Below, piece after piece: positions 1-7,336 of a stretch of 10,416 nt of DNA. Each line of letters opens with the position of its first letter. The first letter of the stretch is position 1. The position numbers and the translations under genes were made by a program. This DNA is from CAVVEQ01 sp963804865 (GTDB lineage: Bacteria; Chloroflexota; Anaerolineae; Anaerolineales; Anaerolineaceae), in assembly GCA_963804865.1 (NCBI GenBank), contig CAWDSH010000038.1, positions 1 through 10,416 of the forward strand, written 5' to 3'. The notes beneath the pieces were generated by a model. The model was given only the letters and a program-made list of their open reading frames with translations. It was not told the origin of the DNA and did no database searches.

Positions 1-306
1 CTGGTCTACACCGCCTTCCTCGCCACGGCGATCAGCTGGTTTTTCCGCAGGGGTTTCCCGCCGGGCAGTCGCTGGCAGCTGGCGAATTGGCGCCAATTCT
101 CGGCGCGATCTTTGATTACCTGGAAAATATCTCCGCCGCGCTGGTGATGGGGCGTTACCCGCGTGATTCCCGTGGTGGATTTGCTCGCCCCTGTATTCAG
201 CATCATCAAGTGGATCTTCGTTGGCGGCAGCTTCGTGCTGCTGTTGTTCGGGTTGTCAGCTTTCCTTGGGAAGCAGATCAAGGATCGATCAAGCAATACA
301 GGTTAG
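1..306 (+). CDS. C-terminal part of a multi-pass membrane protein, 5' truncated by the window, frameshifted
   Basis: The reading starts in frame 1 at base 1 (LVYTAFLATAISWFF...), continues one frame over from about 87 (LAPILGAIFDYLENIS...) and returns to frame 1 from about 163 (VIPVVDLLAPVF...), ending at TAG 304-306. Stitched together it gives roughly 100 residues. They include one hydrophobic segment at the left edge, a short amphipathic part with a conserved-looking FDYLEN motif, and a last membrane helix around FVGGSFVLLLFGLSAF with a basic tail (KQIKDR). The first shift looks like one missing T at 87-88, the second like an extra base between 148 and 165. I do not recognise a named family; it resembles uncharacterised four-helix membrane proteins. 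It is the only plus-strand gene and converges on the SIMPL gene. Confidence 0.6.
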
Positions 307-345
307 TGCGCTGAAGGGTCTTTGCAAAGATCGTCTGGGTGCATC

Positions 346-386
346 AAAAAACTTACCCGCGGCATAACACCCGCGGGGATTTTTTT
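346..386. terminator. Bidirectional Rho-independent terminator
   Basis: A 7-bp GC stem (CCCGCGG at 356-362 pairing with CCGCGGG at 371-377, 8-nt loop) is followed on the plus strand by seven T (380-386). On the minus strand the same stem is followed, four bases later, by six T (the A-run 346-351). It lies between the stop of the plus-strand membrane protein (306) and the stop of the minus-strand SIMPL gene (402), which is where a shared terminator for convergent genes is expected. Confidence 0.8.
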
Positions 387-401
387 ACCGAACGTTCTAT
401 T

Positions 402-1218
402 CTATTTCAATCCAAAGGTGACCGAGACCTGCGCCTGGACCGAGATGTGCCCCGGGCTGACCGGACCCTCAGCCAGCGACTCGCTGCCGCCCCCGGCGGG
501 GGTCACGTTCTGCACGACGTTCTGCGCCCAGAGCGCCTGGTTGCTCGCCCGCCACCAGCCGTTGTAAGAGTGACCAGCTGTTCTCGCTGATGCGCAGCAC
601 GCAGCCGGTCTCCGCGCCGACCGCGCCCGCCAGGGCCTGGGCTTTCTGGTCAGCGGCTTCCATCGCCAGCGCGCGCGCCTGGTCGCGGTGGTTGCGCAGC
701 TCGCTGGTGTAGAACTCCACGTTGACCACCTGGTTGGCGCCCGCCTCGAAAGCCGCCGCGATCACGTCGCTGGCCCTGGTCACTTCCTTGAGCGTGACCG
801 CCAGCACGTTGTTGATGCGGTAGCCCTTGATATACAGCGCGTCGTAATCTTCGTAGATCGGCTCGATGATGTAATTATCGCTGGTGATATCGGTGGCCTC
901 CACGCCCAGCTTCTGGATGGCCGCCCGCACCCGGCTGATGGCTGCCGCGTTCCTGCGCTGGACCTCCTTGGGCGAGATGCCGTTGGACTGCACGCCCAGC
1001 TGGATCAGCACGCGGTCCGGGGCGACGTTGATCACCGCCGTCCCGCTGACATCCACGGTGCGCGAGGCATCGCAGACCGGCGCTTGCGGCTGCTGCTCCA
1101 CCGGCTCGGGGGTGGGTGTCGCGGCGCTGACGCTGAGCCGCGGCAGCCCGATGGCAGCCAGTGCGGCGATCAGCGCAAAGGATAAGGCGACATTCAAAAA
1201 AGTATTGATCGATCTCAT
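402..1218 (-). CDS. Secreted SIMPL-domain (DUF541) protein, one frameshift
   Basis: ATG at 1216-1218 has a clear GGAGG ribosome site a few bases upstream. The protein opens with a signal peptide or anchor (MRSINTFLNVALSFALIAAL...), then a Pro/Glu-rich linker and a SIMPL domain from about residue 52: VSGTAVINVAPDRVLIQLGV, the IQKLGVEATDITSDNYII segment, YEDYDALYIKGYRINNVLAV and the AMEAADQKAQALAGAVGA segment. At about 565-575 the frame breaks after ENSWS. Skipping one base gives the expected end, SYNGWWRASNQALW... to VSVTFGLK and TAG at 402-404, for about 271 residues, normal for the family. SIMPL proteins (BP26/OMP28, YggE) are envelope proteins linked to stress tolerance; their biochemistry is poorly defined. 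It starts 60 nt after the kinase stop, so it is probably the last gene of the response regulator-kinase operon and may be its effector. Confidence 0.88.
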
Positions 1219-1278
1219 GGGAACCTCCTGTGGGTTGGTATTTCCACCAGCATAGCCAACCGCGTGGTCAGGAGGATG

Positions 1279-2763
1279 TCAGGATGCGGTCAGTTGGATG
1301 GCAATCCGGCTGAGCGGCAGCCGGAAAGTCATCTCGGTGCCCCTGCCGGGTTCGCTCACCGCCTGGATATCGCCGCCCTGCGCGGTCGAGCAGCGCACGC
1401 GCGATGGCCAGCCCCAGCCCGCTCCCGCCGCTGGCGCGATCTCGCGCGGATTGCACCCGGTAGAAGCGCTCAAAGATATGCGGCAGGTGCTCGGGCGGGA
1501 TGCCCGCTCCGTGATCCGTAACCGATACCAGCGCCTTTTCCCCCTCGCGGCGGATGGCAACAGTGACCTCGCCGCCCTTTGGGGAATAGCGCATGGCGTT
1601 ATCCAGCAGGTTATCCAGCACCTGCGCCAGCCGGTCGGCATCCGCCCGCACCCTGATCGCCGTTGATCCCCCCGTTTCCTCCACGCGCAGGGTCACTTTG
1701 TTTTTCGCTGCCAGGGGCACCAGCCGCTCGCAGCGCTGGCGTGCCAGTTCCGCCAAATCTACCGGTTTGAGATCCAATGGAAGCGCGCCGGCATCGGCGC
1801 GGGTCAGCACCAGCAGGTCGTTCACCAGGCGGATCAGGCGTTCCGTCTCATGCTGCATGCCGTCCAGCAGCCCCGCCCTGCCCTTGCGGTCGTCCAGCGC
1901 GCCGTCCTGCAGCGTTTCGATGGTGCCCTGGATGACGGTCAGCGGCGTGCGCAGCTCGTGGGTCACGTCCGCCAGGAAGGCATCCCGCACCTGTTTTTCG
2001 TTTTCCAGATCGGCTGCCATGCGGTTGAAGGACCTGCCCAGCTCGTCCAGCTCGCGCACCCGGCTGCCGGAGGGGAGGCGCTGCTTCAGGTCTCCCGAGC
2101 CAAGCGCTGCGGCTGCCTGGGATAAGCTGCTCCAGCGGTTGCGCCAGGCGGCGCGCGAGATATAGACCCGCCAGCCCGGCCAGCAGCCCGGCTGCCAGCA
2201 CCGCGCCGCCCAGCTTTAAGCAGAGTTTCAAATGGCAACCCACCCGCGGGAAGCGGCATGGCCAGGTAGACGATCCCGGAAAGCTCACCGGATGGAACCG
2301 TAGACCGGCGCAGCGGCATACAGCACCCTGCCCCCCTCACCGGCCTGCACCCGGCGCACCGCCGTTGTGGGCAGCCCGGTCAGGGCTTCCTGGATCTCCT
2401 CGCGGGCGAGCAGCTCGGCGGGAGAAACGCTGGCAGTTTGTTCAGCAAACGGCACAGGCACTTCCTCCCCGCCGGGCAGCAGCGGCAGGCTGAAAGCCAC
2501 CCCGCCGCCCTCGGTGAGCAGGCGGGTATGGATGCCGGGCTGGATGTTGGTGGTCTGGGAATAGGGTTCGCTGCCTGGAGCGGCAATTCGGCATCCTGCA
2601 GCGCGGCGGCGATCAGCTTTGCCTGCGCCAGCAGGTTCTCCGATTGGCTCCTGAGATACAGCCGCTCCACCGAGATCCAGGTGAGCAGCCCGGCTAACAG
2701 CATGCCGGTGAGCACCACCAGCAGGTGGCTGAGGATCAGGCGGCGGCGCAGCGTGACGCTCAC
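1279..2763 (-). CDS. Membrane sensor histidine kinase (HAMP-HisKA-HATPase_c), five frameshifts
   Basis: A GTG start at 2761-2763 lies 3 nt after the response regulator stop. Stitched domains in order: first membrane helix (LILSHLLVVLTGMLLAGLLT); an extracytoplasmic region; second helix (GGAVLAAGLLAGLAGLYLA); HAMP (RRLAQPLEQ then LSQAAAALGSGDL); HisKA with H-box FLADVTHELRTPL, the phospho-accepting His codon at 1958-1960; N-box LDNLLDNAMRYSP; G1 DHGAGIPPEHL; F-box IFERFYR; G2 GGSGLGLAIA; C-terminus ending in IQLTAS and TGA at 1279-1281. Frame changes fall near 2575, 2295, 2218 (an A-run), 2130 and 1387. All core catalytic motifs are intact, so the protein is probably functional and the breaks are probably sequence errors. 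It should autophosphorylate and pass phosphate to the adjacent regulator. The input signal is unknown; the sensor region has no recognisable domain. With five breaks in one gene, a true pseudogene cannot be excluded. Confidence 0.88.
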
Positions 2764-2766
2764 GGC

Positions 2767-3453
2767 TCAGCCTTTCACCCGGTAGCCGACGCCGCGCACG
2801 GCTTCGATCATTTCGGGATCGCCGCCGGCTTCGCGCAGCTTGGCGCGCAGGCGCTTGATGGCGCTATCCACGGCGCGGGTATCGCCGGCGAAATCGTAGC
2901 CCCAGACCTGCTCGAGCAGGCGCTCGCGGGTGAGCACGCGCCCGGGGTTGTCCAGCAGGCGCTGCAGCAGGTCGAATTCCAGGCGGGTCAGTGCGAGGGT
3001 GTCCCGTCACCGACACGCTGCGCGAAACCGGATCGAGCGCCAGCCCGCCGGGACCTTGCATTTGAGCAGCTCCACCTTCGGAAACTGAAGCCTCCCGCGG
3101 CGCAGCACGGCCTTGATGCGCGCCATCAGCTCGCGCACGCTGAACGGCTTGCAGACGTAATCGTCCGCGCCCAGCTCCAGGCCCACCACCCGGTCGATCT
3201 CCTCGCCGCGCGCGGTGATCATGATGATCGGCACCTGGGAGCTGCGGCGCAGCTCGCGGCAGACGTCCAGGCCATCGATCTCGGGCAGCATCAGGTCGAG
3301 CAGGATCAGGTCGGGCTCGGCTTCGCGCGCCAGGCGCAGCGCTTCGCGCCCATCGGAGGCGGTCAGCACGCGGTAATGCGCCTTGCGCAGGTTGTACTCC
3401 AGCAGGTCGGTCACGGCGGGCTCATCATCCACGACGAGGATGCAGGCGGTCAT
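2767..3453 (-). CDS. OmpR/PhoB-family response regulator, two frameshifts
   Basis: ATG at 3451-3453. The receiver domain is complete: acidic pair DDE at residues 9-11, phospho-acceptor D53 in LILLDLMLP, T80 in IIMITA, K102 in YVCKPFS. After the receiver the frame slips near 3095 (continuing ASVSEGGAAQMQGPGGLALD) and again near 3000. It then reads a winged-helix DNA-binding domain: LALTRLEFDLLQRLLDNPGR, VLTRERLLEQVWGYDF, VDSAIKRLRAKL and the terminal AVRGVGYRVKG hairpin, with TGA at 2767-2769. Total is about 228 residues, typical of the family. It is first in an operon with the kinase (3-nt gap) and SIMPL protein. It is expected to bind direct repeats in target promoters when phosphorylated; whether it controls its own promoter cannot be seen. 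Confidence 0.92.
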
Positions 3454-3465
3454 CGCTCAGAGGAT

Positions 3466-3494
3466 AACATACAATTGTGGCAGGATGGTGTCAG
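3466..3494 (-). promoter_or_regulatory. Sigma70-like promoter of the response regulator operon
   Basis: Reading the minus strand, CTGACA (3494-3489), a 17-nt spacer and TATGTT (3471-3466) lie just before the regulator ATG at 3453. Only 12 nt separate the -10 box from the ATG, so the transcript would have a leader of about 5 nt. No Shine-Dalgarno sequence is present there, which agrees with nearly leaderless translation. Confidence 0.5.
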
Positions 3495-3520
3495 GAAGCA
3501 GCAGCCGGGAACCAAGTAAG

Positions 3521-3554
3521 AAAATACCTTTCGAGTGAATGGGAAAGGTAATTT
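3521..3554 (-). terminator. Possible terminator hairpin after the ydcZ-type gene
   Basis: An 11-bp inverted repeat with one mismatch (aaaataccttt at 3521-3531 against aaaggtaattt at 3544-3554, 12-nt loop) follows the stop of the permease gene. On the minus strand its 3' arm runs into TTTTCTTA. The stem is AT-rich and weak, so the call is tentative. Confidence 0.35.
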
Positions 3555-3585
3555 CATGTTTTTCAGACAATTATGCTGAACGAGG

Positions 3586-4044
3586 TCATTTCTTCGGCAG
3601 GATGAGGATCACCCCCACGGCGATCACCAGCAACCCCAGCACACGCGGCAGGGTGATGGGAATGACCCCCGCACCGCCAAGACCTTTCGCATCCACGATC
3701 ATCGAGAGCACCAGCTGCCCCAGGATCACCGTCGCCAGCCCCGCCGCTACTCCTGTAACGCGCAGCGAATAGGCGATGCCGGTGACAATGAAAATCCCGA
3801 TCGCTCCAGCGATGAGCAGCATGACCGCCGCCTGCGATGGCACCTGCCAGAACGCCTTCCCTTGCGGCGCGGTGACGGCGAGCGCGATTAGCCCAGCGAT
3901 CAACCCGCCGGCGACGTTCATGAAGATGCCAGTGCGGAAATTACCGATCAGCGCGCCGATGCGGCTGGTGAGCGTGGACTGCGCGCCGATGGCGAAGCCG
4001 GTGACCAGCGCCGCCAGGATGCCGAGCAGGATGGTGGTTTTCAT
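3586..4044 (-). CDS. Small DMT-superfamily permease, YdcZ type (DUF606)
   Basis: An intact 152-residue reading frame with an AGGAG ribosome site (4052-4056) 7 nt before the ATG. It is almost wholly hydrophobic with about five membrane helices: MKTTILLGILAALVTGFAIG, then RTGIFMNVAGGLIAGLIALA, AAVMLLIAGAIGIFIVTGIA, GVAAGLATVILGQLVLSMIV and LGLLVIAVGVILILP. The length and the GNFRTG and ILGQL signatures fit the DMT_YdcZ family (PF04657). These are half-size members of the drug/metabolite transporter superfamily in the inner membrane; substrates are unknown. It is one of only three undamaged genes in the window and shares the high GC of the operon to its left, so it probably belongs to the native chromosome. 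The AT-rich region begins at its start codon. Confidence 0.85.
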   Translation of the reverse strand: MKTTILLGILAALVTGFAIGAQSTLTSRIGALIGNFRTGIFMNVAGGLIAGLIALAVTAPQGKAFWQVPSQAAVMLLIAGAIGIFIVTGIAYSLRVTGVAAGLATVILGQLVLSMIVDAKGLGGAGVIPITLPRVLGLLVIAVGVILILPKK

Positions 4045-4247
4045 GGGAGGTCTCCTGAGGAAGGAATATTTAAGTATGATTTACCATTTAGATTATTCAT
4101 TTCGAAGAAATTAAAATGAAAAAAACTTATCGTCTCCATTCAATTAGCAATATCGAGATCAAGTCGCGAACCTTTCTACAGTGTGCATTACCAAATCGTG
4201 AAATTCGTAGGGTGCAATAGTTTAATGTTAAGATTTAGAGAGGTTAA
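4045..4247. other. Intergenic AT-rich stretch with a partial palindromic repeat (copy E)
   Basis: This gap marks the sharp drop in GC to the right of the permease gene. It holds the permease ribosome site, a run of poly-A/T and, at 4148-4190, a shortened copy of the interspersed repeat: its core at 4152-4172 matches the core of repeat C (8086-8106) at 18 of 21 bases. No convincing promoter or gene is visible. Confidence 0.5.
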
Positions 4248-5453
4248 CTAGTGTGCAAGAAGCCAATTAACAACACCTATCTTGGTTGCACCCCATGCAG
4301 CCAACGTTGTTATATATCCCTGATCTGAAAGGGTCATGAAAGGTTCATCAACTTCATAATTCCACCCGCCATGAACGAGCTTGCTTCGTGCACTATATAT
4401 AGCCTCATATATATGCCTGACTTCAGCGGAAGGCGCTACATATTCATCGAGAAAGTGTCTGAATGATTTAGTGATTCCGATGGTGGATCCGCAAGAGGAG
4501 CAATGTTCAGGTTTTTCTAAAAGGGGTTCCAATGCTGACACAAGAGACACCAATCTTTGAGATTGATTAACTCCGGGTTGAAAAGCAGACCAAAGAGCAG
4601 CAGCCGCCCTAAGAAATTTGACTTTTTTTTCTTTGCTTAGATTATTAAATCGGTCAAATAGGTTTTTCAAGTCAGGAACTCGCAAATTATGCTCATTTAT
4701 GCCCATTTGGTTGTAATAAGCATCCGTGGGAATAGGTTGAAGCTCCTGAAGATTGCCTGGGGATGAGAAGTCGTCCTCGGTTTCATCCTCAAGTCCTGTC
4801 CCCATACCGAAGCTTACTAATTGATAGGAACCATCGAGAATGGCCCACGATTCACCACCAGAAAAGCCGAAGATTGGCGTATCAATGAAAGCGGATAAGA
4901 GCCATTGTGTTTCTTGAATGGAGCGGTATCGACGATAGCTTTGTAATTTATACAATCCTGATCGGCGATATTTGACCTCCATAACTATTGGGAAGGGAGC
5001 CATTTTGGTATTAAAACTTGAAAAATCAGTACCAAACCTTGCATCCTTCAACTCGAATGCAACAGGCCGCAATTGAAGCCATGCAGGAACTCGAGCGAAA
5101 CCTGTGATTGGACGAGAACTAAAAACAATGCTCCGTGCTATGTCATACTCCTTCGTTGCAAGATCCACCTTAATTCTTGGATAGATTAGTTTCCAGATAT
5201 TAGATAAGACTTCTATAGAATAGATACGACCATTAACATTAAAACGTACTGTTGCTTTTGGATTATCACCAGAGAGGAGTTCGTAAACACGCTTTTCAAC
5301 AAGGTGTATGTTTCCAATATCAGCTGAGGATTGGATAGCAGCGACAGCTTCATGATCAGTAAGGCCAAGTTCCTTCAGAATTGGAAGGACTTTGCAGGCT
5401 TCCGTCATTGAGAACCCTGGTGGGACACTGGTTCGTAAAAGCCGGGAAACCAA
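4248..5453 (-). CDS. Large protein with C-terminal HEPN (Apea-like) domain and RX4H RNase motif
   Basis: An intact frame of 401 codons from TTG 5451-5453. An AGGAGG lies only 3 nt before that TTG, which is short, so the ATG at 5406-5408 (residue 16, weak AGGG upstream) is the alternative start; an in-frame stop lies just upstream of both. The N-terminal 300 residues match no domain I recognise; they are soluble and mixed alpha/beta in character. The C-terminal 110 residues look like a HEPN domain of the Apea type: helix LVSLVSALEPLLEK, a possible half zinc finger (C318, C321), helix VRHIYEAIYSA, and the catalytic-type motif R356-SKLV-H361 followed by GG. HEPN proteins with RX4-6H are metal-independent RNases common in phage defence and toxin systems, which makes that role plausible but not shown. 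Its AT-richness relative to 400-4044 suggests horizontal acquisition. Confidence 0.7.
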   Translation of the reverse strand: MVSRLLRTSVPPGFSMTEACKVLPILKELGLTDHEAVAAIQSSADIGNIHLVEKRVYELLSGDNPKATVRFNVNGRIYSIEVLSNIWKLIYPRIKVDLATKEYDIARSIVFSSRPITGFARVPAWLQLRPVAFELKDARFGTDFSSFNTKMAPFPIVMEVKYRRSGLYKLQSYRRYRSIQETQWLLSAFIDTPIFGFSGGESWAILDGSYQLVSFGMGTGLEDETEDDFSSPGNLQELQPIPTDAYYNQMGINEHNLRVPDLKNLFDRFNNLSKEKKVKFLRAAAALWSAFQPGVNQSQRLVSLVSALEPLLEKPEHCSSCGSTIGITKSFRHFLDEYVAPSAEVRHIYEAIYSARSKLVHGGWNYEVDEPFMTLSDQGYITTLAAWGATKIGVVNWLLAH

Positions 5454-5542
5454 AAACCTCCTAGATATACTTCAATTCTTCTGGTTATCATATCAAATAG
5501 TATTATTATATGATTCAAGCGATTTAAAAAGAACTGAAATGC

Positions 5543-5628
5543 GCTACCCAAGGGGTTGCTTCGCGGTCCCAAGGAAGAATTGTTGTCGAGTTTTGGTTTT
5601 GAACCACTCAACAGCTGGCTTAATCCGG
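5543..5628 (+). repeat. Interspersed palindromic repeat, copy A
   Basis: It carries two short inverted repeats (around 5546-5555 and GGTTTTGAACC at 5595-5605) and the right-hand block AGCTGGCTTAATCCG. It aligns end to end, imperfectly, with repeat C (8042-8129), sharing the TCCCAAGG, GTCGAGTT and CTGGC.TAATCC-type blocks. It lies between the HEPN gene start and the stop of CPBP copy 1, outside the CPBP duplication, so it is an independent copy. Confidence 0.55.
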
Positions 5629-5699
5629 TCACATTGAGCATCGGATTGGTGGGAGTCAGCATCATCAAATGTTTGTTCCGCCAGTAGGTTCTGTACTCC

Positions 5700-6281
5700 T
5701 TACATCATGAACGCCACTGCCCCAAGTGCATTACTTAGACTATGAGCTATCCAACTTGGGAGAATGCTCTTAGATTTCATACAACAGTAATCCAAAAATC
5801 CAACCTGAAATGAACTGCGGTATAAGGATCGGCCATAAAGTTGTACTTACGGTCAATATGAGGAGATGAGGCAGAAGGAAAATTATCGCCTGCAGCAAAT
5901 TACCGATTTGAAATCCAAACTTCCGAATCAACAAACCACCCAGAAAACCGCGGAAAAATGCCTCCTCGCCGAGGGCAACGAAGATCCCCTCCCGAAATAA
6001 TGCTATAAGAAATGATAAGAGGGAAAGGGTTAAACCTGCATATTGTGATGTTGCGATATTGGGATTTTCTAGGATCTCTGGTGGAATGTTGGAAGAAAAA
6101 ATCGACACGAAGACACCCGCAAGAACACCTGTCAATAATCCAATCAGAAGATATCGGCGCGAGGTTGGTTGCCATCCCACCGCGCCAAATGAATACTGCC
6201 AGGTCTGCCTCTTTTCCTTGATACACCTATGTAAATAAGGCTTGGGATGATGAAGATCAGATTCTGGATAGGTATTGTCAT
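5700..6281 (-). CDS. CPBP family intramembrane metalloprotease, copy 1, two frameshifts
   Basis: ATG at 6279-6281, stop TAA at 5700-5702, about 194 codons when stitched. Hydrophobic N-terminus MTIPIQNLIFIIPSLIYIGV, frame change near 6207, then SRRYLLIGLLTGVLAGVFVS. Motif 1 is GEEAFFRGFLGG (catalytic-type EE and R), motif 2 is AIIFLLPH (FxxxH), and after a second frame change near 5785 motif 3 is AHSLSNA (HxxxN). All metal- and active-site residues of PF02517 (CPBP/Abi) are therefore encoded, but the last lies behind the second frameshift. These membrane proteases are related to CAAX prenyl proteases; in bacteria they process peptides or act as bacteriocin-immunity proteins, and no partner peptide is visible here. 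Near-identical to copy 2 (7337-7921), whose sequence shows where the indels lie. Confidence 0.85.
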
Positions 6282-6354
6282 TTCCAACCTGTACGCTTCT
6301 GCGGAAAAACTACGAAAAACTTCAACTTTATTTAAAACTTTTCCATCTAATACT

Positions 6355-6381
6355 ATTATACTGATGCAATCAAATGGTCAA
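6355..6381 (-). promoter_or_regulatory. Candidate promoter of CPBP copy 1
   Basis: On the minus strand, TTGACC (6381-6376), a 15-nt spacer and a perfect TATAAT (6360-6355) lie about 75 nt before the CPBP ATG. The same boxes and spacing are unchanged at 8002-8028 before copy 2, although the leader between promoter and gene has diverged. The 15-nt spacer is shorter than the usual 16-18. Confidence 0.5.
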
Positions 6382-6394
6382 AAATAGAAATTCT

Positions 6395-6475
6395 CTCCCC
6401 ATGGGGGTACATCGCGATCCCAAAGAGGAGATGATATCGTGTTAATCGCGAGCCGCCCAATAACTGGCATAATCC
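6395..6475 (+). repeat. Interspersed palindromic repeat, copy B
   Basis: It starts with the palindrome CCCCATGGGG (6397-6406), contains GTACATCGCGATCCCAAAG, GATGATATCG and a degenerate TCGCGAGCC core, and ends in AACTGGCATAATCC. It sits between the nitroreductase stop and the CPBP copy 1 promoter. It occupies the same place relative to CPBP as repeat C does to copy 2, so B and C were probably duplicated along with the gene. Confidence 0.6.
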
Positions 6476-6481
6476 TCGCGT

Positions 6482-6536
6482 TGACGTGTTGTAAACACAT
6501 TCCATTGCGCAATGCCTACGGGGGCTGGAGCCTATG
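6482..6536. other. Palindromes downstream of the nitroreductase gene
   Basis: Between repeat B and the nitroreductase stop lie a hairpin (GTGTT-GTA-AACAC, about 6485-6497) and a perfect 12-bp palindrome CATTGCGCAATG (about 6503-6514). Near 6526-6540 there is a small TAGGC/GCCTA hairpin that overlaps the stop codon. None is followed by a T-run on the minus strand, so none is a standard terminator; role unknown. Confidence 0.35.
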
Positions 6537-7085
6537 TTAGGCAGCCTTGCTTCCTAATTTCTCTCCATACTCTAGTGATGAAGGTCTCTCAGGTTCCAGC
6601 ACCATGATCGGAGTGCGTCGCTCTCCGGCAAGTCGTTTATAAAGGGGGAAACCCGTGAATGTGTCCAGGGCGCTTTGCCAGAACCTTGCGTATTCCTCTC
6701 CCTCAGCCTCATGCGCAATACATTTATTGACCTGACCGTTGATTGATACCGTGGCGCTCGGTTCCGCTTTAAGGTTGTAATACCAGGCAGGGTGATGGTC
6801 CTGCCCCCAATTCGAGGCGATGACCGCAAATTTGGTCGGATCACTCGTATCGCTTATGTAAAGAACCGGTGAGATGCGTGGCTGTCCGCTCTTCGCACCC
6901 TTGGTGGTTAATACAACCACCGGCAATCCGGTCAGGATGCTGGTAAGTGTCGTTCGTCCCTTGGTCATCTTGAGAAAGAATTTGTCGAAATGATGGAGAT
7001 TGCGGGATAAGTATTCAGCCCCTGAAGATGAAGCAGCATAATCTTGAATATATGTATGAAAAATCGAGTATTGCCTTTTTCTCAT
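6537..7085 (-). CDS. Ddn-like F420-dependent nitroreductase family protein
   Basis: An intact 182-residue frame; ATG at 7083-7085 has a GGAGGG ribosome site at 7089-7094. The family signature is clear: a basic N-terminal part, then VVLTTKGAKSGQPRISPVLYI, FAVIASNWGQDHHPAWYYNL, and EPSATVSINGQ, ending in a short tail after TPIMVLEPERP. This is the split-barrel fold of deazaflavin (F420)-dependent nitroreductases (PF04075), which bind reduced F420 and reduce quinones, nitro compounds or similar substrates at the cytoplasm/membrane face. The length agrees with the family (about 140-180). It implies that the host makes or takes up F420, consistent with Chloroflexota or Actinomycetota. It lies between the two CPBP copies and was not duplicated with them. 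No frameshift is seen, in contrast to both neighbours. Confidence 0.88.
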   Translation of the reverse strand: MRKRQYSIFHTYIQDYAASSSGAEYLSRNLHHFDKFFLKMTKGRTTLTSILTGLPVVVLTTKGAKSGQPRISPVLYISDTSDPTKFAVIASNWGQDHHPAWYYNLKAEPSATVSINGQVNKCIAHEAEGEEYARFWQSALDTFTGFPLYKRLAGERRTPIMVLEPERPSSLEYGEKLGSKAA

Positions 7086-7336
7086 TTTCCCTCCAATTCT
7101 TAGCTGATGAGAAAAAAATAACCATATTACTACTTATGCCGTGAATTTTCCTCGAAATCTTTTTAATTAGATTATCCCTCCGATTCCGAGAAATTTAATA
7201 AAAAGGATTTCAATACTTGGGACACGCAGCTTCAATTCGTTTCTAGTTCTGGATTATTTCATGCCCCTATAATCTTTAACTCAATCAATCGAATCATGAT
7301 GAAGATCAGCGATGCCGCCAATCCGTTCAGTCCTCC
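7086..7336. other. Intergenic region upstream of the nitroreductase gene
   Basis: This AT-rich gap holds the nitroreductase ribosome site. At 7259-7336 there is an open minus-strand stretch that continues CPBP copy 2 past its TGA in the same frame (25 codons, hydrophobic, ending at TGA 7259-7261). Around 7220-7255 there is a weak resemblance to the left half of the interspersed repeat. I see no clear promoter. Confidence 0.35.

Noticed and set aside
688..1185. Long plus-strand ORF of 165 codons opposite the SIMPL gene
   Set aside because: It is the antisense shadow of a GC-rich gene, rich in Arg, His, Asp and Val; the minus-strand product is a clear family member.
1279..2763. Programmed ribosomal frameshifting in the kinase
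   Set aside because: Five changes in both directions within one gene, without slippery heptamers at each site, do not fit programmed frameshifting.
2725..3519. Plus-strand ORF of 264 codons opposite the response regulator
   Set aside because: Antisense shadow of the regulator; its low-complexity Ala/Gln/His composition comes from the codon bias of the real gene.
4116..4220. Plus-strand 34-residue ORF (MKKTYRLHSI...)
   Set aside because: It has no ribosome site, lies across repeat E, and shows no recognisable features.
5405..5668. Minus-strand 87-residue ORF between CPBP copy 1 and the HEPN gene
   Set aside because: It spans repeat A and overlaps the HEPN gene start; the peptide has no family features and no ribosome site.
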